Shown one piece after another: positions 12,737-25,219 of a stretch of DNA of 64,000 nucleotides. The stretch comes from Cladobotryum mycophilum (lineage: Eukaryota; Ascomycota; Sordariomycetes; Hypocreales; Hypocreaceae). The notes beneath the pieces were generated by a model. That model searched no databases, was not told the origin of the DNA, and worked only from the letters and a program-made list of their open reading frames with translations. Location of the stretch: NCBI GenBank assembly GCA_036429605.1, contig JAVFKD010000016.1:4402001-4466000 (forward strand). The letters run 5' to 3'. Position numbers and translations under genes: made by a program. How positions within the stretch are numbered: the stretch's first letter is position 1; every line of letters starts with the position of its first letter.

Positions 12737-15114
12737 ACCACATAACACCACCGACCGGCAGCGGCAAAGCAGGCGCATTAATTCTCCTGCGGGCGGGACC
12801 CTCACCCTTTCGGCTTCCTCTCCCGTAGTCCCCGGCTGCATGCACCAAGAAAGTACAGTAAAGGCGCTTGTGTGCTTTGTGCTTGTGTGTGTGCTTGTGC
12901 AGTCAGTCGTCTCTCTCTGTCTCTCTCCCTCCCTCCCTACTCGTCGGGTCCCAGTTGCACACTTGCGTTTTTTTGCTTGCTTGGCCAAGAGAAATAGGGC
13001 CAGCAGCAGCGGGCTAGCTGAGTAGAAGGGGTAGGGAGGAGGACAACGACGACGACGAACAATCTTTGAGCATAGTGCATTACTGGCGATACCCGGAGAT
13101 GAAGAAAACAAACTGCCCCCGACTGCCCAGTGTGTAGACGCACCGTCCCGTGGTACCCCCATGCCCTCCCCGGGGACTTGTCGCACTCGTTCTTTGTTTT
13201 TTCGGTACCCGTCGGAGGAGAGGGGGACCACGGCCACGATGACACGACACACGACACCGCACAAACCCGGCGGCGAGCCGTTTGGCAAAAAGAGACAACA
13301 AGACTATCGAAAGGGAAAAAATGTAAAAAGATGGAGAGAAACGGGGAGAGGGAGAGAGAGGGAGAGAGGGAGAGAGAAAAGTAACAGGGTCCTTTTGTTT
13401 ACCAAGCGGGCGTATCTGAATCGTGAAAAAGTGGGCGTTTTAGTATAGCACTATGATGGCCCATCGTGGTGTTGTTCTATTTTTTTCTTACGGCAAGCAG
13501 GCCGAGGCTCCATCTTCCAAAGAACGGTCATCGTTAAGAGAGACCCCAATGCAAAATAAATAAAAACAAATTAATGCAAGCAGAATCATCAGCTTAGTGG
13601 ATGGAATGTCGGCATCCGGTAGTTGATACAGCAAAGCTACAATGTATGTTTGCATATGCATCCAATACACATTCATCCATTCATTCACTCCCATCTTCCC
13701 AGCTATCTCCCCCCTCTTCCCTTCTTCTTCGTCTTCTTCTCAGCTTCTTCCTTGGCCTGTACAACAACAAAAAAACAGTGGGTGGATAGTGGGTGGAGAA
13801 CTGGAGGCACCAAGGAATTCATTTATAAATGCCGAATGGTGCATACTCTTGGAGACCCGGAAAGCTAGAGAGAGTGAAGAGGGGGAGGCACAAAGTGAAA
13901 GACACAAAGGGGATATCCACCCACCCTCATGTCCACCTGCAATTCTGCAAATACCCACAGTCTTCTTCTTACTGTACGGTCACAGACCATGGTCCCGGAT
14001 GGCCGCCGAGATGTGTCTCTCCGCCATTGACCACTCATATCATCGGGCTCAGTTTTGTCCCCCCATTCCCATGAGCATCTCGTGCCTAACCAGACGCCGA
14101 ATCACGTCACTTGGAATCGTTTGATTCCTTCTCACCCCGTCCACTAAAGGGATTACATGTCCCCTTTTTTCTCTCTCGCTATCCTATCCTTTTTTTGTTC
14201 CCATTCTATCCAGTCGTATCCCTCCCTCCCACCGCTCCCCCCGTTCCAACACACACACACGGACCCTCCACACAGAACACATCATCAAGCTCCCCCCACT
14301 ACACACACACACACGCACGCACACATGTGGACAACCCGGCCAAAACTACCAAAGAAAAACAAAGGCGTTGTTTTTATGTCTCAAAAATTTCTGATAGGGC
14401 CCCTCCCCTCCCCGGCCCAGCGCCTTGCACACGATTCACGACCAATCCCTCGTGCTGTTTCAACCATCGACTGGACATCCCTTTGTTCTTCCTTTTTTAG
14501 CTCCCGTGATCGATCTCGACTTTTTTCCTGGCCACCCTTCCCTTCCCGCCAAGACTAAAGAGTAGGGCGGGTGGCGTCGTTGTCCGACATCGCCATGGGT
14601 AAGGGGAACATGTAAAAGGGGAATGAATGGATGCGATGGGCGGATATGTGTTGGGTTGGCTGGTTGGTTGTCTGTATTGGTCCATTTCATTCCAGCATGA
14701 CACAAAGTGAGGGATAATTCCCAACCACTCAAATCTTTGACAGTTGAATATATTTCGGCGGACACCATGTGCACATTAGAAAAAGGCAGCCCATAATTGG
14801 ACCACGAACAATCCTCACTTTGCCGTCATCTGAATAAGGAATCTCCTCGGGGATTTCCATTCTGACCCGCTATATAGGTTAGGAAACCGGAGCGAAGAAT
14901 ACATGGAAAAGACCAAGAAAAAAACACCTCGCTCCATCGACAAGGGGCCATGTAAGCAGAGACCCTCTTCAGCCAAAAAGACAAGCTCCATCATCCGCGT
15001 GGAGCACAGCAGCATGTCATTAACCGTGGATGTCGTCACGAATATAGCCTGTGCAACATCCTAGGACAAGGGATAACTTGGAAGAAAGGAAAGAAAGGAA
15101 AAGAAGAAGAAGAA

Positions 15115-15137
15115 AGAGAGAGAGAGAGAGAGAGAGA
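15115..15137. repeat. GA dinucleotide microsatellite
   Basis: About eleven GA units following a GAA/AAGG-rich purine tract (15.08-15.11 kb). Confidence 0.9.
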
Positions 15138-17745
15138 AAGGGGATCCCGTCGTGTATCACAATCGGTAAACTTTTTTGGAGCAATCTATGGAGAATAGCT
15201 ACACGGCAAGCTGGCGTCACACTCCCAGCTGTGTAACGGGACGAGTAGTCTGCCCTGTTTGTCAGTGTCACTTCAGCCATCCAACCATTACGCCGTGGCG
15301 CATCTAAAGACGGCAACCAGGAGAAACGCCATGTTCCTCAATTTCTTGTTAGTTATCTTTCCTGCCTTGGTCAACCACTGCAACGGGCGTGTAACAGCCA
15401 GCAACACACTACCTTTTTTGCTTAGCTAGTACCTACTTGTACATTAATCTTCTTTCAACGAGTGCCGGAAGAAAGGTTCCTTTGTGTGTGCAAGTATGTG
15501 TGTGCGTGCGTGCGTGCGCACAGACAATGGAAGCTCGCTGAGACTGACGGTTCCGCGTAATGCAAGGAGGAGAACCATGAGTACTGAAGTGTAATGGAAT
15601 CTCAAATCTGGGAGATTTGACTGGATGAGACCTGGTCCTCGTGGCCGGAACAACTGTAATGTACGTACATGATACCTCCCACAGTAACGCACATGATGAG
15701 GGCAACCAGCATAGTAGGACAACAAAAAGCTCAAATGCACCACCTTGGGCACGATCAGCGTGAGTCAAAATGGATATCGCTCACTCATCACTTTGATTTG
15801 CGCGTTTTCGCGTAAATGGACCGGGCCTCCTTCTGGGGCCCAGCTGTTTCATGATCTATCGCTTCCGCTTCCGCGTTGATCTCCCTTTGCTCCTAGCCTT
15901 GTCCCTCCCCCTTGTCCTCAAGTGCTTGCTTGACTATGAAATGTCATGGATTGAATACTGCCCTCTACACATGCCATCAATGTGTAACACACCTCGGCTC
16001 ACGGACCAACATGCTATCCACTGAAGATACCTAAGCGATGTTTTTCTTTTTTGGTTGATGGTGGAGAATATGGTGGATGGACTCAATAACTCATCATCAT
16101 TCTCAAACCCCCACAAACCCGCATCGTCGCAATCATCCATCAGTCATAGAGCAGGATCACATCACAATCCCATCTGTTCCCTGTTTCGGTGCTATCCCAA
16201 CTAATACACATCCCCCCTTCCCCCTCGGGCACTCGGGTTATTTCATCCCCCATGACCCTTTTAGGATGCCAAGCGCCGAATTCTCCACTGCAGGGTAGTA
16301 GAAAGTAGAAGCAAGAGACGAAAAAAGACAGAAGAAGATGGAATATCGGAAGTTTGAAATGAATCGCATGGCCTTGGACCTGGGACCCCCTGGAACCTCC
16401 GATGGGGACGGGGAGTTTTTTTCCCTTTTGTAACCCCATGTTTATCAACGGCTTCTTCTTTAGAATGCCGGACAGGAACCCTGAACAAACGTAGAGGTGC
16501 GCCCTCCAACTACAATAGGACCAGGAACAAAACTTGTTTTTTTCCCCATGATCAAAGCCCACCGGGGGAGTATGTAAATGTTAGTAGCCATAGGCTGGAA
16601 ATAAAAGGTAAATTCCTACTCGTACCATTAAGTTTCTACCTTCTCATAATAGCTCTATTTTCGGTCCATGGCAGTCAAAAGAAACAAGAAGGGGATTACA
16701 AACAGGACAGCAAGGACAAATTACCCAAGGCCCTTGGCTCTGACTTGGCTTTCTTTTTTTGCTTTGCTTTGCTTTGTCTGCTGCGCGACGTCCTTGATGC
16801 CCGTGCTGTACAAGCAACGGCCCGCGCTCTTGCATTATGCATTTTACTTTCAAGGGGGAGAGGGAGGGGGTAGGGTAGGGCAGGGGAGGGGATCGTAACA
16901 CTCACAGCAGGTTTCGAATAGAAACTCCACCCAACAAGCCAAGAAGTAAAAGCCACGAGAGAAAGGGCCACTACAGCAATAGCCATAATGTGTCTAGGAC
17001 CAGGTAGCACATGGCTGAGTGATGGTGCAACAGGGGGGATGGATGGGAAAGCAAAGGGAACATACATGCATACCTAACGGCTGCAGGGTTGAGCAAAGAA
17101 AAGAAAGAAAAAGTGAGCTGTCATTGCAGCCACGACACAGAAGAAGAAGAGAAGTAGTATGTCGGCTTGGCAGTATTACAATGACACCCGTTGTAAGGGA
17201 ACATTGCACAATGTGCCCTGAAGGGGTATTCAATCAATAGTGATGAAAAAGAGGAATGCTGTGCTGCTTTTCCTTTCTCCGCGGTTGGTCTTTTGTATGT
17301 GTGCAATGATGATGATGCGGGAGTTGTAGAAATGGATTGGTTTATTTCTCCGAGCTGCAGATTGCTGTATGGAGAGAGAGTAGCTTGCTCTTTTGCATGG
17401 TTGGACAAGGAACAAAGGCTTACCCTATGGGATGAAGATGTTGGACTTGTGGTTGAGTCTTGACGACGTGTAGGGAGTCTTGTTACGAAATAGTATGTAT
17501 TTTGTTCATGATTTCAAGTATTCACAAGCATGAGGACTATGGGTGAAATTCTAGTGTCGATAGGAGATGATAGAAGCAGTTGAAGACCAGACATATCCTC
17601 ATCACCAATTACTCTTTCTATTCATTCACATATTCAGCTCCAACTTCAACTCCACTCCCTAGATCTACCCATCATTCTCTACCCCATATCAGCACTACCC
17701 TATACTAATCCCTTTGTCTCCGCTGCCACCCATCAACCGGCACAA

Positions 17746-17817
17746 GCCCGGGTAGCTCAATGGCTAGAGCGTGCGGCTTTTAACCGCAAGGTTGGGGGTT
17801 CGAGACCCCCTCGGGCG
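17746..17817 (+). tRNA. tRNA-Lys(UUU): tRNA-Lys (anticodon TTT)
   Basis: A cloverleaf can be drawn: acceptor GCCCGGG, D-arm GCTC/GAGC with loop AATGGCTA, anticodon stem TGCGG/CCGCA with loop CTTTTAA (anticodon TTT at 17779-17781), T-arm GGGGG/CCCCC with loop TTCGAGA. There is no intron. A T-run near 17847 can end RNA polymerase III transcription. The gene is one base shorter than the usual 73: the fifth T-stem C is also needed to pair with acceptor base 7, so the 3' acceptor strand is either six bases or shares that C. Confidence 0.88.
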
Positions 17818-19260
17818 ACCCTTTGGACAATACGACCCAAGGAATCTTTTTTCTTGGCATTTTTTCTCTTTTTTCTTTTCTTTTTACTCCGTACAGTACG
17901 GCTGTTGGTTTAAACTTCTGACACCCAAGGCTCGCTTCTGAAGAGCTGAATAATGTTATTTTTATTTTTATTTTTATTATTAATTTAATGTAATTTAATT
18001 ATTGTTGTGACTGGCTGTTATAACCCATATTTCCAGATGCAACAGACACCTCTCTCGTCTACATGGCAAACAATGATACGCGCTTCTGTATCCCCTCAAG
18101 CAAATATGAGCCTCTCAACCTTCACCTGACCCTGCATCCAGTGCCCATTCCTACAGCCCCCTGCTTCGCCTCAGAACCAATGCTCTGGTCTCCTGCATAC
18201 AACACCAACACCCCCTTGTATTCCATTACGTTCCTAGTCTGATAGCCCTTCTCTCTCCCGTCAGTAACCGTCCTTTCTCAACCTTCATTGATTGATATGC
18301 TTCATCTCCATTTCGTGTAAGCTGTCCCTTGCAAGCATTCCCCATCTCGCCTATTCGTTCATCCTCTAGGATACATACCCCTTTGCCTCATGTACTTTTG
18401 CCTAGGTCACAGCCTGCAAGGCCATCTGGCACTTTACAACTAGGCAAACATCAACGCAGCCTGAGTCGTGTCCCCAACGGGCCATTCGTCCAACTCCTCC
18501 TTTACAAGGCCGTGCGTACATGGCACATCCATCCATCCATTCATCCAACTCAACTGAACAGCCGCCAACAGGGTTCCCTTTCGCAATCCGGCTGTCGTCT
18601 CCTGATTGATACGCTTAGCTTGGCTTGCTTACCTTGCCCATGCATTTCTCCATGTAGGAAACGTGCATACCCGACATCAAAGTCACAGTCACAGCCCATC
18701 ACGCATTGCAAACAAAGGGCCCACGCATCGTTGCCCTGACTCGGGGAGAGGGGGTCGCCTTCTATGAGTTATCATGTTACTCCATCTAACCTCTATTTCA
18801 CATACATGAACAATCAATCCGCCATCATCATCCATCATTGCACTCATTACTTACGTGGCCTGAGCGTCTTGCACCACAGTAGCTCGGCCAAGAGCCGACG
18901 TTTCAATAGACACATCATCATCTCATTCAACTCTTGAGCCCATATCCATCTCCCCCAACGCTCTAAAATAATGCCTGCAATGTTGCCCCCCGCCTTTGCT
19001 GCAGCTCTGTGAATGCACCCTGCAGACGTGCTTAGCTCGCGCCGCGCAGGATCCACGCATCAAGGCCGGAGGCTGTTTCCGCTGCTAGTAGGTCAGGGTT
19101 CTGTGGGGTGTGATTCAGGGTCTCGGCCTTGAAAGGGCAAGCAAGGCGACAGCCAGAAAGACAGCTGTCACAACATGGGGCGGGGGAAGGAGGGGGGGGT
19201 AAAAATTATGCCACGCCCTTTGTCAGGCTGTTGACAACCAAACCGAACGCAACTGAAAAC
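17818..19260. other. Intergenic region between tRNA-Lys and csn2
   Basis: 1.4 kb with no supported gene. It has A/T-rich TTTTTATTTTTA runs near 17.96 kb, then C-rich unstructured sequence. The last few hundred bases are the 3' flank of csn2. Confidence 0.6.
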
Positions 19261-20883
19261 TCATGCCCACACTGTACTGCCGGGGCCCTTGCCTTTTTTC
19301 GCCTTAGACTGCGGTTGGTGAGGCGCAGATCGAGTATTGGCTGATTTTGGGATGGAAAATGGTGGAAATTCTATCCCTGCTGCTTCTTCCATGGTACCGT
19401 GTTCGACGCCCCGGAATCCTTCCCCGTCCTTGAAGACGGCAACAAACAGTTCCGAAATGGAGCTGGTCAAACTGTCCAGGGCTTTGATGCGCTCTGAATC
19501 AGCCTGCGACAGAATCTCTAGAGTGCCCTCTTGCTGATTAATTGTCCCTTCAATCTTGCCATCTATGATGAGGAAGCCAAGGATATCCTGCACCTCGGGT
19601 TCTGAGATTCGGAGCTGCTTTGCAATCCACGCGAGTTTCATCCTGGTATATGGCGCGATGAGTTTGAGGACGCCCTTGGTTCGCATGTTTCGTGTGACCT
19701 CATCAATGTTCTCGGCAATGAAGGGGTCTGCTAAAATGTCTTGGTTGTTCCGAAGCACCTTTTCATAGGCATGGATGTCGTCTCGCTGGTAGGCATCGAC
19801 AAGCTCCGTCATGGCGGAAATCCGAGGGTCGGTCTTGTAAGGCTTCGTCTCCTGCGAGTCGAATGGATTGATGTTAGACTTCATCAACATCGTGGTGAGA
19901 AGCAGATACTTGAGGACCTGAATCCGCTGTAGTGACCCCGCCTCATCATAGTTACGAAACGATTCGAAAAAGTCACTTTGCGCCTCTTTCCAGTTCTCCT
20001 CACTCATGTGCATCTTTCCGCCGCACTCTCTGATGATGCCCATGATGCGGGGATGAGGGACTGCCGACTTGACCTTGAGGGCTCGCTGATACAAGGCCTT
20101 TAGTTGCTTGTTGTTCTTTGTCTCTGCCAGCATCTGAATCTCCAGGGCGTAAATCTCGAGCGAGTATGTTCCCTTGCTGGGGTCGTCTGTTCCGTCTGGC
20201 CGATGGCAGGCCTTGTGCAGCTCCCTAAGCTTCTTGGAAACGGCGTTGTATTCCTTGCGGTCGAGTAGTAGCTTCGCAAGCTTAATGTTGGTCTTGAGCC
20301 ACAGTCGCTCGTTGTTCGTGCTCTGGAAGCTCTGTAGGGTGAGGGAGTAGAACTTCTCCATGCTGTGTACGGCCGCTGAGCCATCGGCACCCTTTTCAAT
20401 GTAGTCGAGCATGTTGTTGATGGATTTCTCCGAGTAGTTTCTCGTAACGGCGGACTTGACGTAGGTGAGGAGCTCCTCAAAGTGGTCGGCGGCCTGGTGC
20501 AGGGTTAGAGATGACTTCGTTTGAAGCTTCTTGGTGAAGCAGATGGCAGAGACTGACCTTGTCATACTGCCCCAGCTTGAATTCAAGCTTGATGGCTTGC
20601 TTCAGGCCTTTGAAGCCCCATTCGCCTTTCTCTGGCTCCAGCGAAGGTATGGAGAGGAATTCAGCAATAGCGTCTTCCGGGTCACCGAGCTTGAGCTGCT
20701 TGGCATTGTAGTATTTGTTTTCGATATCGACATCGCCAGTCTCTTCGTCTTCGTCCTCTTCGTACTCGAAATCGTACCTGGCTGCAGCGTTAGAGCAGGC
20801 GAACAAAGGCGTGCTGCGGGAGGAGGAGGGGAGACGAACTGCTCCTCATCGGACTCTTGCATGAAGTCCTCGTCGTCGGACAT
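19261..20883 (-). CDS. csn2: COP9 signalosome complex subunit 2
   Basis: Three exons, complement(19261..20493, 20558..20777, 20840..20883), 498 residues. CSN2 is a core subunit of the COP9 signalosome, which removes Nedd8 from cullins and in fungi links light, development and secondary metabolism. The start MSDDEDFMQESDEEQ joins YDFEYEEDEDEE across a 62-nt intron with donor CA|GTTCGT; the second intron (64 nt) has donor AAG|GTCAGT. Diagnostic conserved blocks are KGEWGFKGLKQAIKLEFKLG, SAVTRNYSEKSINNMLDYIE, YALEIQML, HPRIMGIIRECGGKMHM and MLMKSNINPFDSQETKPYK. The C-terminal third (about 350-450) is the PCI/winged-helix part, followed by a basic tail. The length agrees with the family. It is a single-copy housekeeping gene and marks the end of the conserved block. 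Confidence 0.96.
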
Positions 20884-21325
20884 TTTGGGGGATTGGTCGT
20901 CGAAGAGTAAGTGATTCGATGGGATAGGAGAGGAGAATGGAGGTAGCGAGGATACCGTGTGAGCTGTGATGGAGGAGCTGTTTGTGTGAGGTTGACGAGT
21001 TTAACTTGTCGCCTTGAGCCCTTGAGCCTCGAGAGCTTCAGTGGGCTGCTGTAGGCTTGGCTTTAGCATGCGACGCCAGTGAGTGACAAGACGCGGGGTG
21101 GACGTTTGGTATGAGGTACGTACCTATTACAACCCCACGCGCCAGAAGCTCTTTTCCTCCTTGCCTCCTCAGGCATCTACGTCGTACCCTAACCCTTGGA
21201 AATTATCGTAAACTCAAAATTGGCAATGAACTTCACGATGGCTCACAACCTCTCAACCTCACCAAGTCTCCATGCCAGACGAGGAAAAGCTGTTGCAGCA
21301 TCGTCTTCCTCAACGAAAACAACTA

Positions 21326-21396
21326 GCATCGGTGGTTTAGTGGTAAAATCCATCGTTGCCATCGATGGGCCCCGGGTTCGATTCCCGGCCGATGCA
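21326..21396 (+). tRNA. tRNA-Gly(GCC): tRNA-Gly (anticodon GCC)
   Basis: A perfect acceptor GCATCGG/CCGATGC, D-arm GTTT/AAAT, anticodon stem CATCG/CGATG with loop TTGCCAT (GCC at 21358-21360), T-arm CCGGG/CCCGG with TTCGATT, discriminator A. The 71-nt gene is followed at once by a T/C-rich terminator. It sits exactly where conserved genes give way to accessory genes. Confidence 0.95.
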
Positions 21397-21632
21397 TTTC
21401 TTTTTCTTTTTCTCTGAAGAGTTTATTGACAATGATTTTCTTATCAAGTAAAGACAGAAAATAAAAAATAAAAATAAAATAAAAGAAAAAAACGCCTGTA
21501 TTCCTCGTCTACAAGATGTTGGCATCTTGGTATCTATACGCATCTAGGGACATAAAAACATGATATCGTGTGTTACTGGCAAGCATCGCTAATTCCCCCC
21601 ATCCCCCATTACGCCTTCATGAATCATTAATC

Positions 21633-23176
21633 TTATTGTGCGCGTGCCTCAATTTCACGGGCATTTCGAATTGCCTTTACAGCCATGGCCGTAATGACTC
21701 CTCGACTTCCGAGCTTGACCTTTTCCTTACCATAGCGCCACACCCAGACGCGCTCCCAGCCTCCATCGGCTTGCTGTGCGGCCAGCAACGTCTCCATGTC
21801 CTTGGGATTGGCGACTCCGAGTCTTTGGGCGGCCAGGACACGGAGGGCAGTTCCGAGGAGGTCGCCGCCACGGCCCATGCGCTCCTGGATTCTCATGGCA
21901 AGCAAGCCTCGCATCTCATCCAGGCCGGCATCGTCTGGACACTTGGAGCAGACGTCGCTGAGGTAGTAAAAGAACCACTCGGGAGTGGTGTAGTAGCGAG
22001 TACCAAAGAGATGGGCGTTGGTGCGTAGCAGGCGGCAGAGAAAGTCGTAGACGTTGGGGAGCCTGTGCGCCTGGCCGTTGAGGTAGAAGAAACGCCAGAC
22101 GTTGGCGCAGATGCAGTGGCAGAAGCGCGGGCGATACTTGTCAAGCCAGCACTATCAAAATGTCAGTTTCGCATTCATGCTACGGATCTCGAGGGACTTA
22201 CATAAGGCAGGCCGTCGGGGTTGAGGTTCTGGAGCATAATGTCCATCGCCTTCTCTTTCTCGTGCATCGGAATGTCGTCAAGAACAATCATGGCCAGTGA
22301 CGTCGTATCTGAATCCACCGGATAGACTGTGTTTGCGAAGATGGGATCTCCAATGAAGTAGTTCCACAAGACACCCTTCTTCTCAAGGGAGACCAGGCTC
22401 CTGAAGAATAATTAGCTCATGTGTCGGCCAGCATGGTCGGATGGGGGTACTCACCTGTCACCGGTGTGCTCGAGGATCAGAAGTTGAGAGTAGTTGTCGG
22501 GCTGCAGTGCGCCCGAGTCGAGATGGCAAAAGAGTCTCTTTGCATTCTGGCGCAAAAAGGTCAAGCCTCGAGCAACGGGGTCGCCAAACAAGTCATGAAG
22601 AGTGGCCACTGCTTCTTCGGTGTCCTCGAAAAGGACGCCGCGCAGACCCAGTGCGTGTGCAGAGACGATATTCTCAAGGCGATCGTCGACAAAGACGCAT
22701 GATGACGCTGAAGCGCCAATCAACTTGAGGAATTTCTTGTAGCAGGCTGCGTCTGGCTTGCGAATACCAAGGCTCGCAGATGAATGAAAGTCGTCAAAGA
22801 TGCCCCAGCCTTTGATCACGGACTCGAGAGCCTCGTAATCAGGTGCCGCAATATTGGACAGGCCAATGACCTTGAGATTTGGGTCATTCCTCTTCAGCTG
22901 CTTGACAGCCGAGATGAGTTGGACGTTGGACTGCAGGGTGTCTCGCATGTATTCGATGGCCTGGGTCCAAGTCTCGAGATCAAACTGAAATTGTTGACAG
23001 ACCTTTTCGTAGCATTGCTCCTGTGTGAGCTTGCCACGTTCGTACTCGTACCAGTCGGGCGAGTCGAGGGCATTGGCAATCTGGCGTGGGGAGAAAGCGA
23101 CGGCCTTGATTGACTTGTTGAAGACCAGGACGCCGCCCACGTCAAGGATCAAATACGAGTACTTTTCACTTGTCAT
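21633..23176 (-). CDS. HAD-like/class II terpene cyclase fusion, drimane-synthase type (copy A)
   Basis: Three exons, complement(21633..22151, 22202..22400, 22455..23176), 479 residues; introns of 54 and 50 nt in phases 2 and 0. Residues 1-220 form a haloacid-dehalogenase-like domain: motif I LILDVGG (Asp12), motif II Ser107, motif III Lys140 (GIRKPD), motif IV VDD (164-165). The second motif I Asp is Gly14, so classical phosphatase activity may be lost. The C-terminal half has DSDTT (270-274), the class II cyclase acid motif that protonates a prenyl diphosphate, and a QW-like QQADGGW (433-439). The same fusion occurs in fungal AstC/DrtB-type drimanyl diphosphate synthases acting on farnesyl diphosphate; product identity here is inference. 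It is paralogous to copy B at 46556-48104 and the first gene of the accessory region. Confidence 0.88.
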
Positions 23177-25219
23177 GGTGATGTTTGGGTGTTGTGTTTC
23201 TGTAAGAGAGTAAAGACAATGCTCGTTGAAGAGAGTTTCGTGCAGTTTAATCCTTGGGTTGGGATGAGGTCTTCAACCCTACTTATATCTCTGAGCTGAA
23301 CCGGTGAACGCGTTTAAAACTACTGCTCGTGACAAGCGAGTTGCCGTGAATCCTGCCAAACATTTGGAGGCCCAGCCAGAGCAAACAGAGCTCAACTACT
23401 AACTAGTAAGAAAAGGCCGGGGTGCGCGAGGGGGCGTCATATGTTGTGCGAGGCTATTCCTTACCGACGACATTCTGAGATTGGTTGATGACTCCACCGC
23501 TAGATTCAGTGCCTAATTGCGTGGCTTAAGATGGTCATTTAAGTGGTTGCATCGCGTGTCCGAGCTGCTGGTATCCATCTGGTGTTACCGGAGGTAGGTC
23601 GTAATGGCTGCAAAAAACTTGAAATTAATGATTGCTACTTCTTGGCACAGAGTCTGGGTGCCTTATGAAATGATACCATGGACGAATAGGATGCTGTGTA
23701 GTTTATTGATTGAAAGGGAATGGAAACCAGTTCGTAGATGATGAGGCCTGCGGGGGAAGGGAAATTTGTTTGCATTGGCTGAGTCCGTGAGGAGAGGTCC
23801 AGCTGAGCAACTAGCCAATCAGAACCCCTGAGCGAGTCCAATGCAAGATTCAGTCTTGACCTGGGTAAGATTTCGGCAAGCCTCCGGTCACATCGCGCGC
23901 CACTGAAAACGGTGCCCCGGTGCTGCTGTGCGTGGCGCGAGCTGAGCATGCAGGTGCCGAGGTCCTTGAGATGATTTGACGATCATGCAAGCAAGCTGTA
24001 GAAGCGTGCTAGGCGCATCAGATCATTTGCAGCCATACTTTCATGTTACGACAAGGGCCAATCAATGTATCTTATCTTTAGGAGTTAGGCTTCTTCACCA
24101 CCCACTGGGGGGATCAAAGTGAAGCGCGTGAATTAGAACTCACCCATGCACGCACTTGAATGCATGTCAGATAATCGCCAAAGGCCGCCGGAACGCTTGC
24201 CATCATCTCTAGGTCAATCGGGACAATCTCACACCATATTTATGGGGGCCTCGAATCTAGGGAGAATATCCATCAATCGGTCCTCAACGGGGTTTGCATT
24301 TGCACATCAGGGACGGTGGCTCATTGACTCGGGACTGGCAAGCTAAGGCCAGCAAAAGACTCCCACTGTTCCTCGCCTCCTGCCCTTTTGAGCGCTTAGT
24401 CTGCTCATCTCATCGTTGTCGTAAGATAGTAGTGTCTGATTCTGTGCTCTTGGCTGAGCTGAGACAAACACAACGTTTTGATGCAAGCCAATCCCGGCAC
24501 TTTGCAGCGTGATTTTGCTGGAACTATAAATGCTGTCTTAGCCCCCCAATCATGACTTGCTTTATCAGAAGCCAATACCATGCTTTCACTGGATATGCGG
24601 CTCTTTGGAAGCTCGAGACCTCGGCAGAATAGACTCTTTTGCAACTTTTCGGGGCTGTGATGGGCAGCTCGGTTTAGTGCTTTAGTAATGGAGCGTTTAT
24701 GCCAGTCAAGTGGCTGTCAATTAGACTCAATCTTGTAGCCCGATCTGTGCATGCTCTAAAGGTGTCGCATTCCCACCAGGTGAAGAACAAAGTCGTCAGC
24801 TAGACAATGACTGCTGAGCTTTACCAGCATTGTACACCTATCGAGCATACAATACATAATGGCGTCCGGGCTGGAATGTAAATAGCCAGCCACCTCACAA
24901 GCTCATCACCTTTCCAAAGAGTGTCACCTAAGTGCTTCTCGAACATGATAGAGAAGGGCTTATAGCTAAGCCATGGTTTTTTTTTGTCAAATTGAAGTAA
25001 CTCTCCTACCCAGGCGGTAGAATTCCCTGGTTGAGTCAGCAGAGGTATCCATGTTCACAAGATCCCCCGCATTCGAGTTTCCCAAGGGATCCCCGCAGTG
25101 GCATCTAAGTCTATGGACATCTACTTGTAATCGGATCCCGAGCTTTTCAACTAACCTTCCAGATATCATATCCTTTCGAGTTGTGTAAAAGCCCGTCCTA
25201 TTCAGTATTTTATTAAACA
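23177..25219. other. 2.0-kb intergenic region
   Basis: No gene supported. The right part is AT-richer than the core region. The promoter of cyclase copy A lies at the left end; T-rich/A-rich sequence just before 25220 precedes the HET gene. I see no clear repeat or transposon termini. Confidence 0.55.

Larger units (their letters stand above)
8388..17745. other. 9.4-kb gene-poor, microsatellite-dense region
   Basis: No gene could be supported on either strand. The longest open frames are compositional artefacts of CT, GA, CA or GT tracts. Dispersed features include GGT/GAT repeats (8.63-8.69 kb), GTGCA repeats (8.55 kb), GGTCTGGTGT repeats (9.1 kb), a CAG-rich stretch (9.67-9.72 kb), GGTCAG/CTGACC inverted arrays (10.5-10.66 kb) and many trinucleotide runs. 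The upstream regulatory region of the otubain gene must lie at its left end. Unannotated non-coding transcripts or tiny genes cannot be excluded. Confidence 0.6.
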
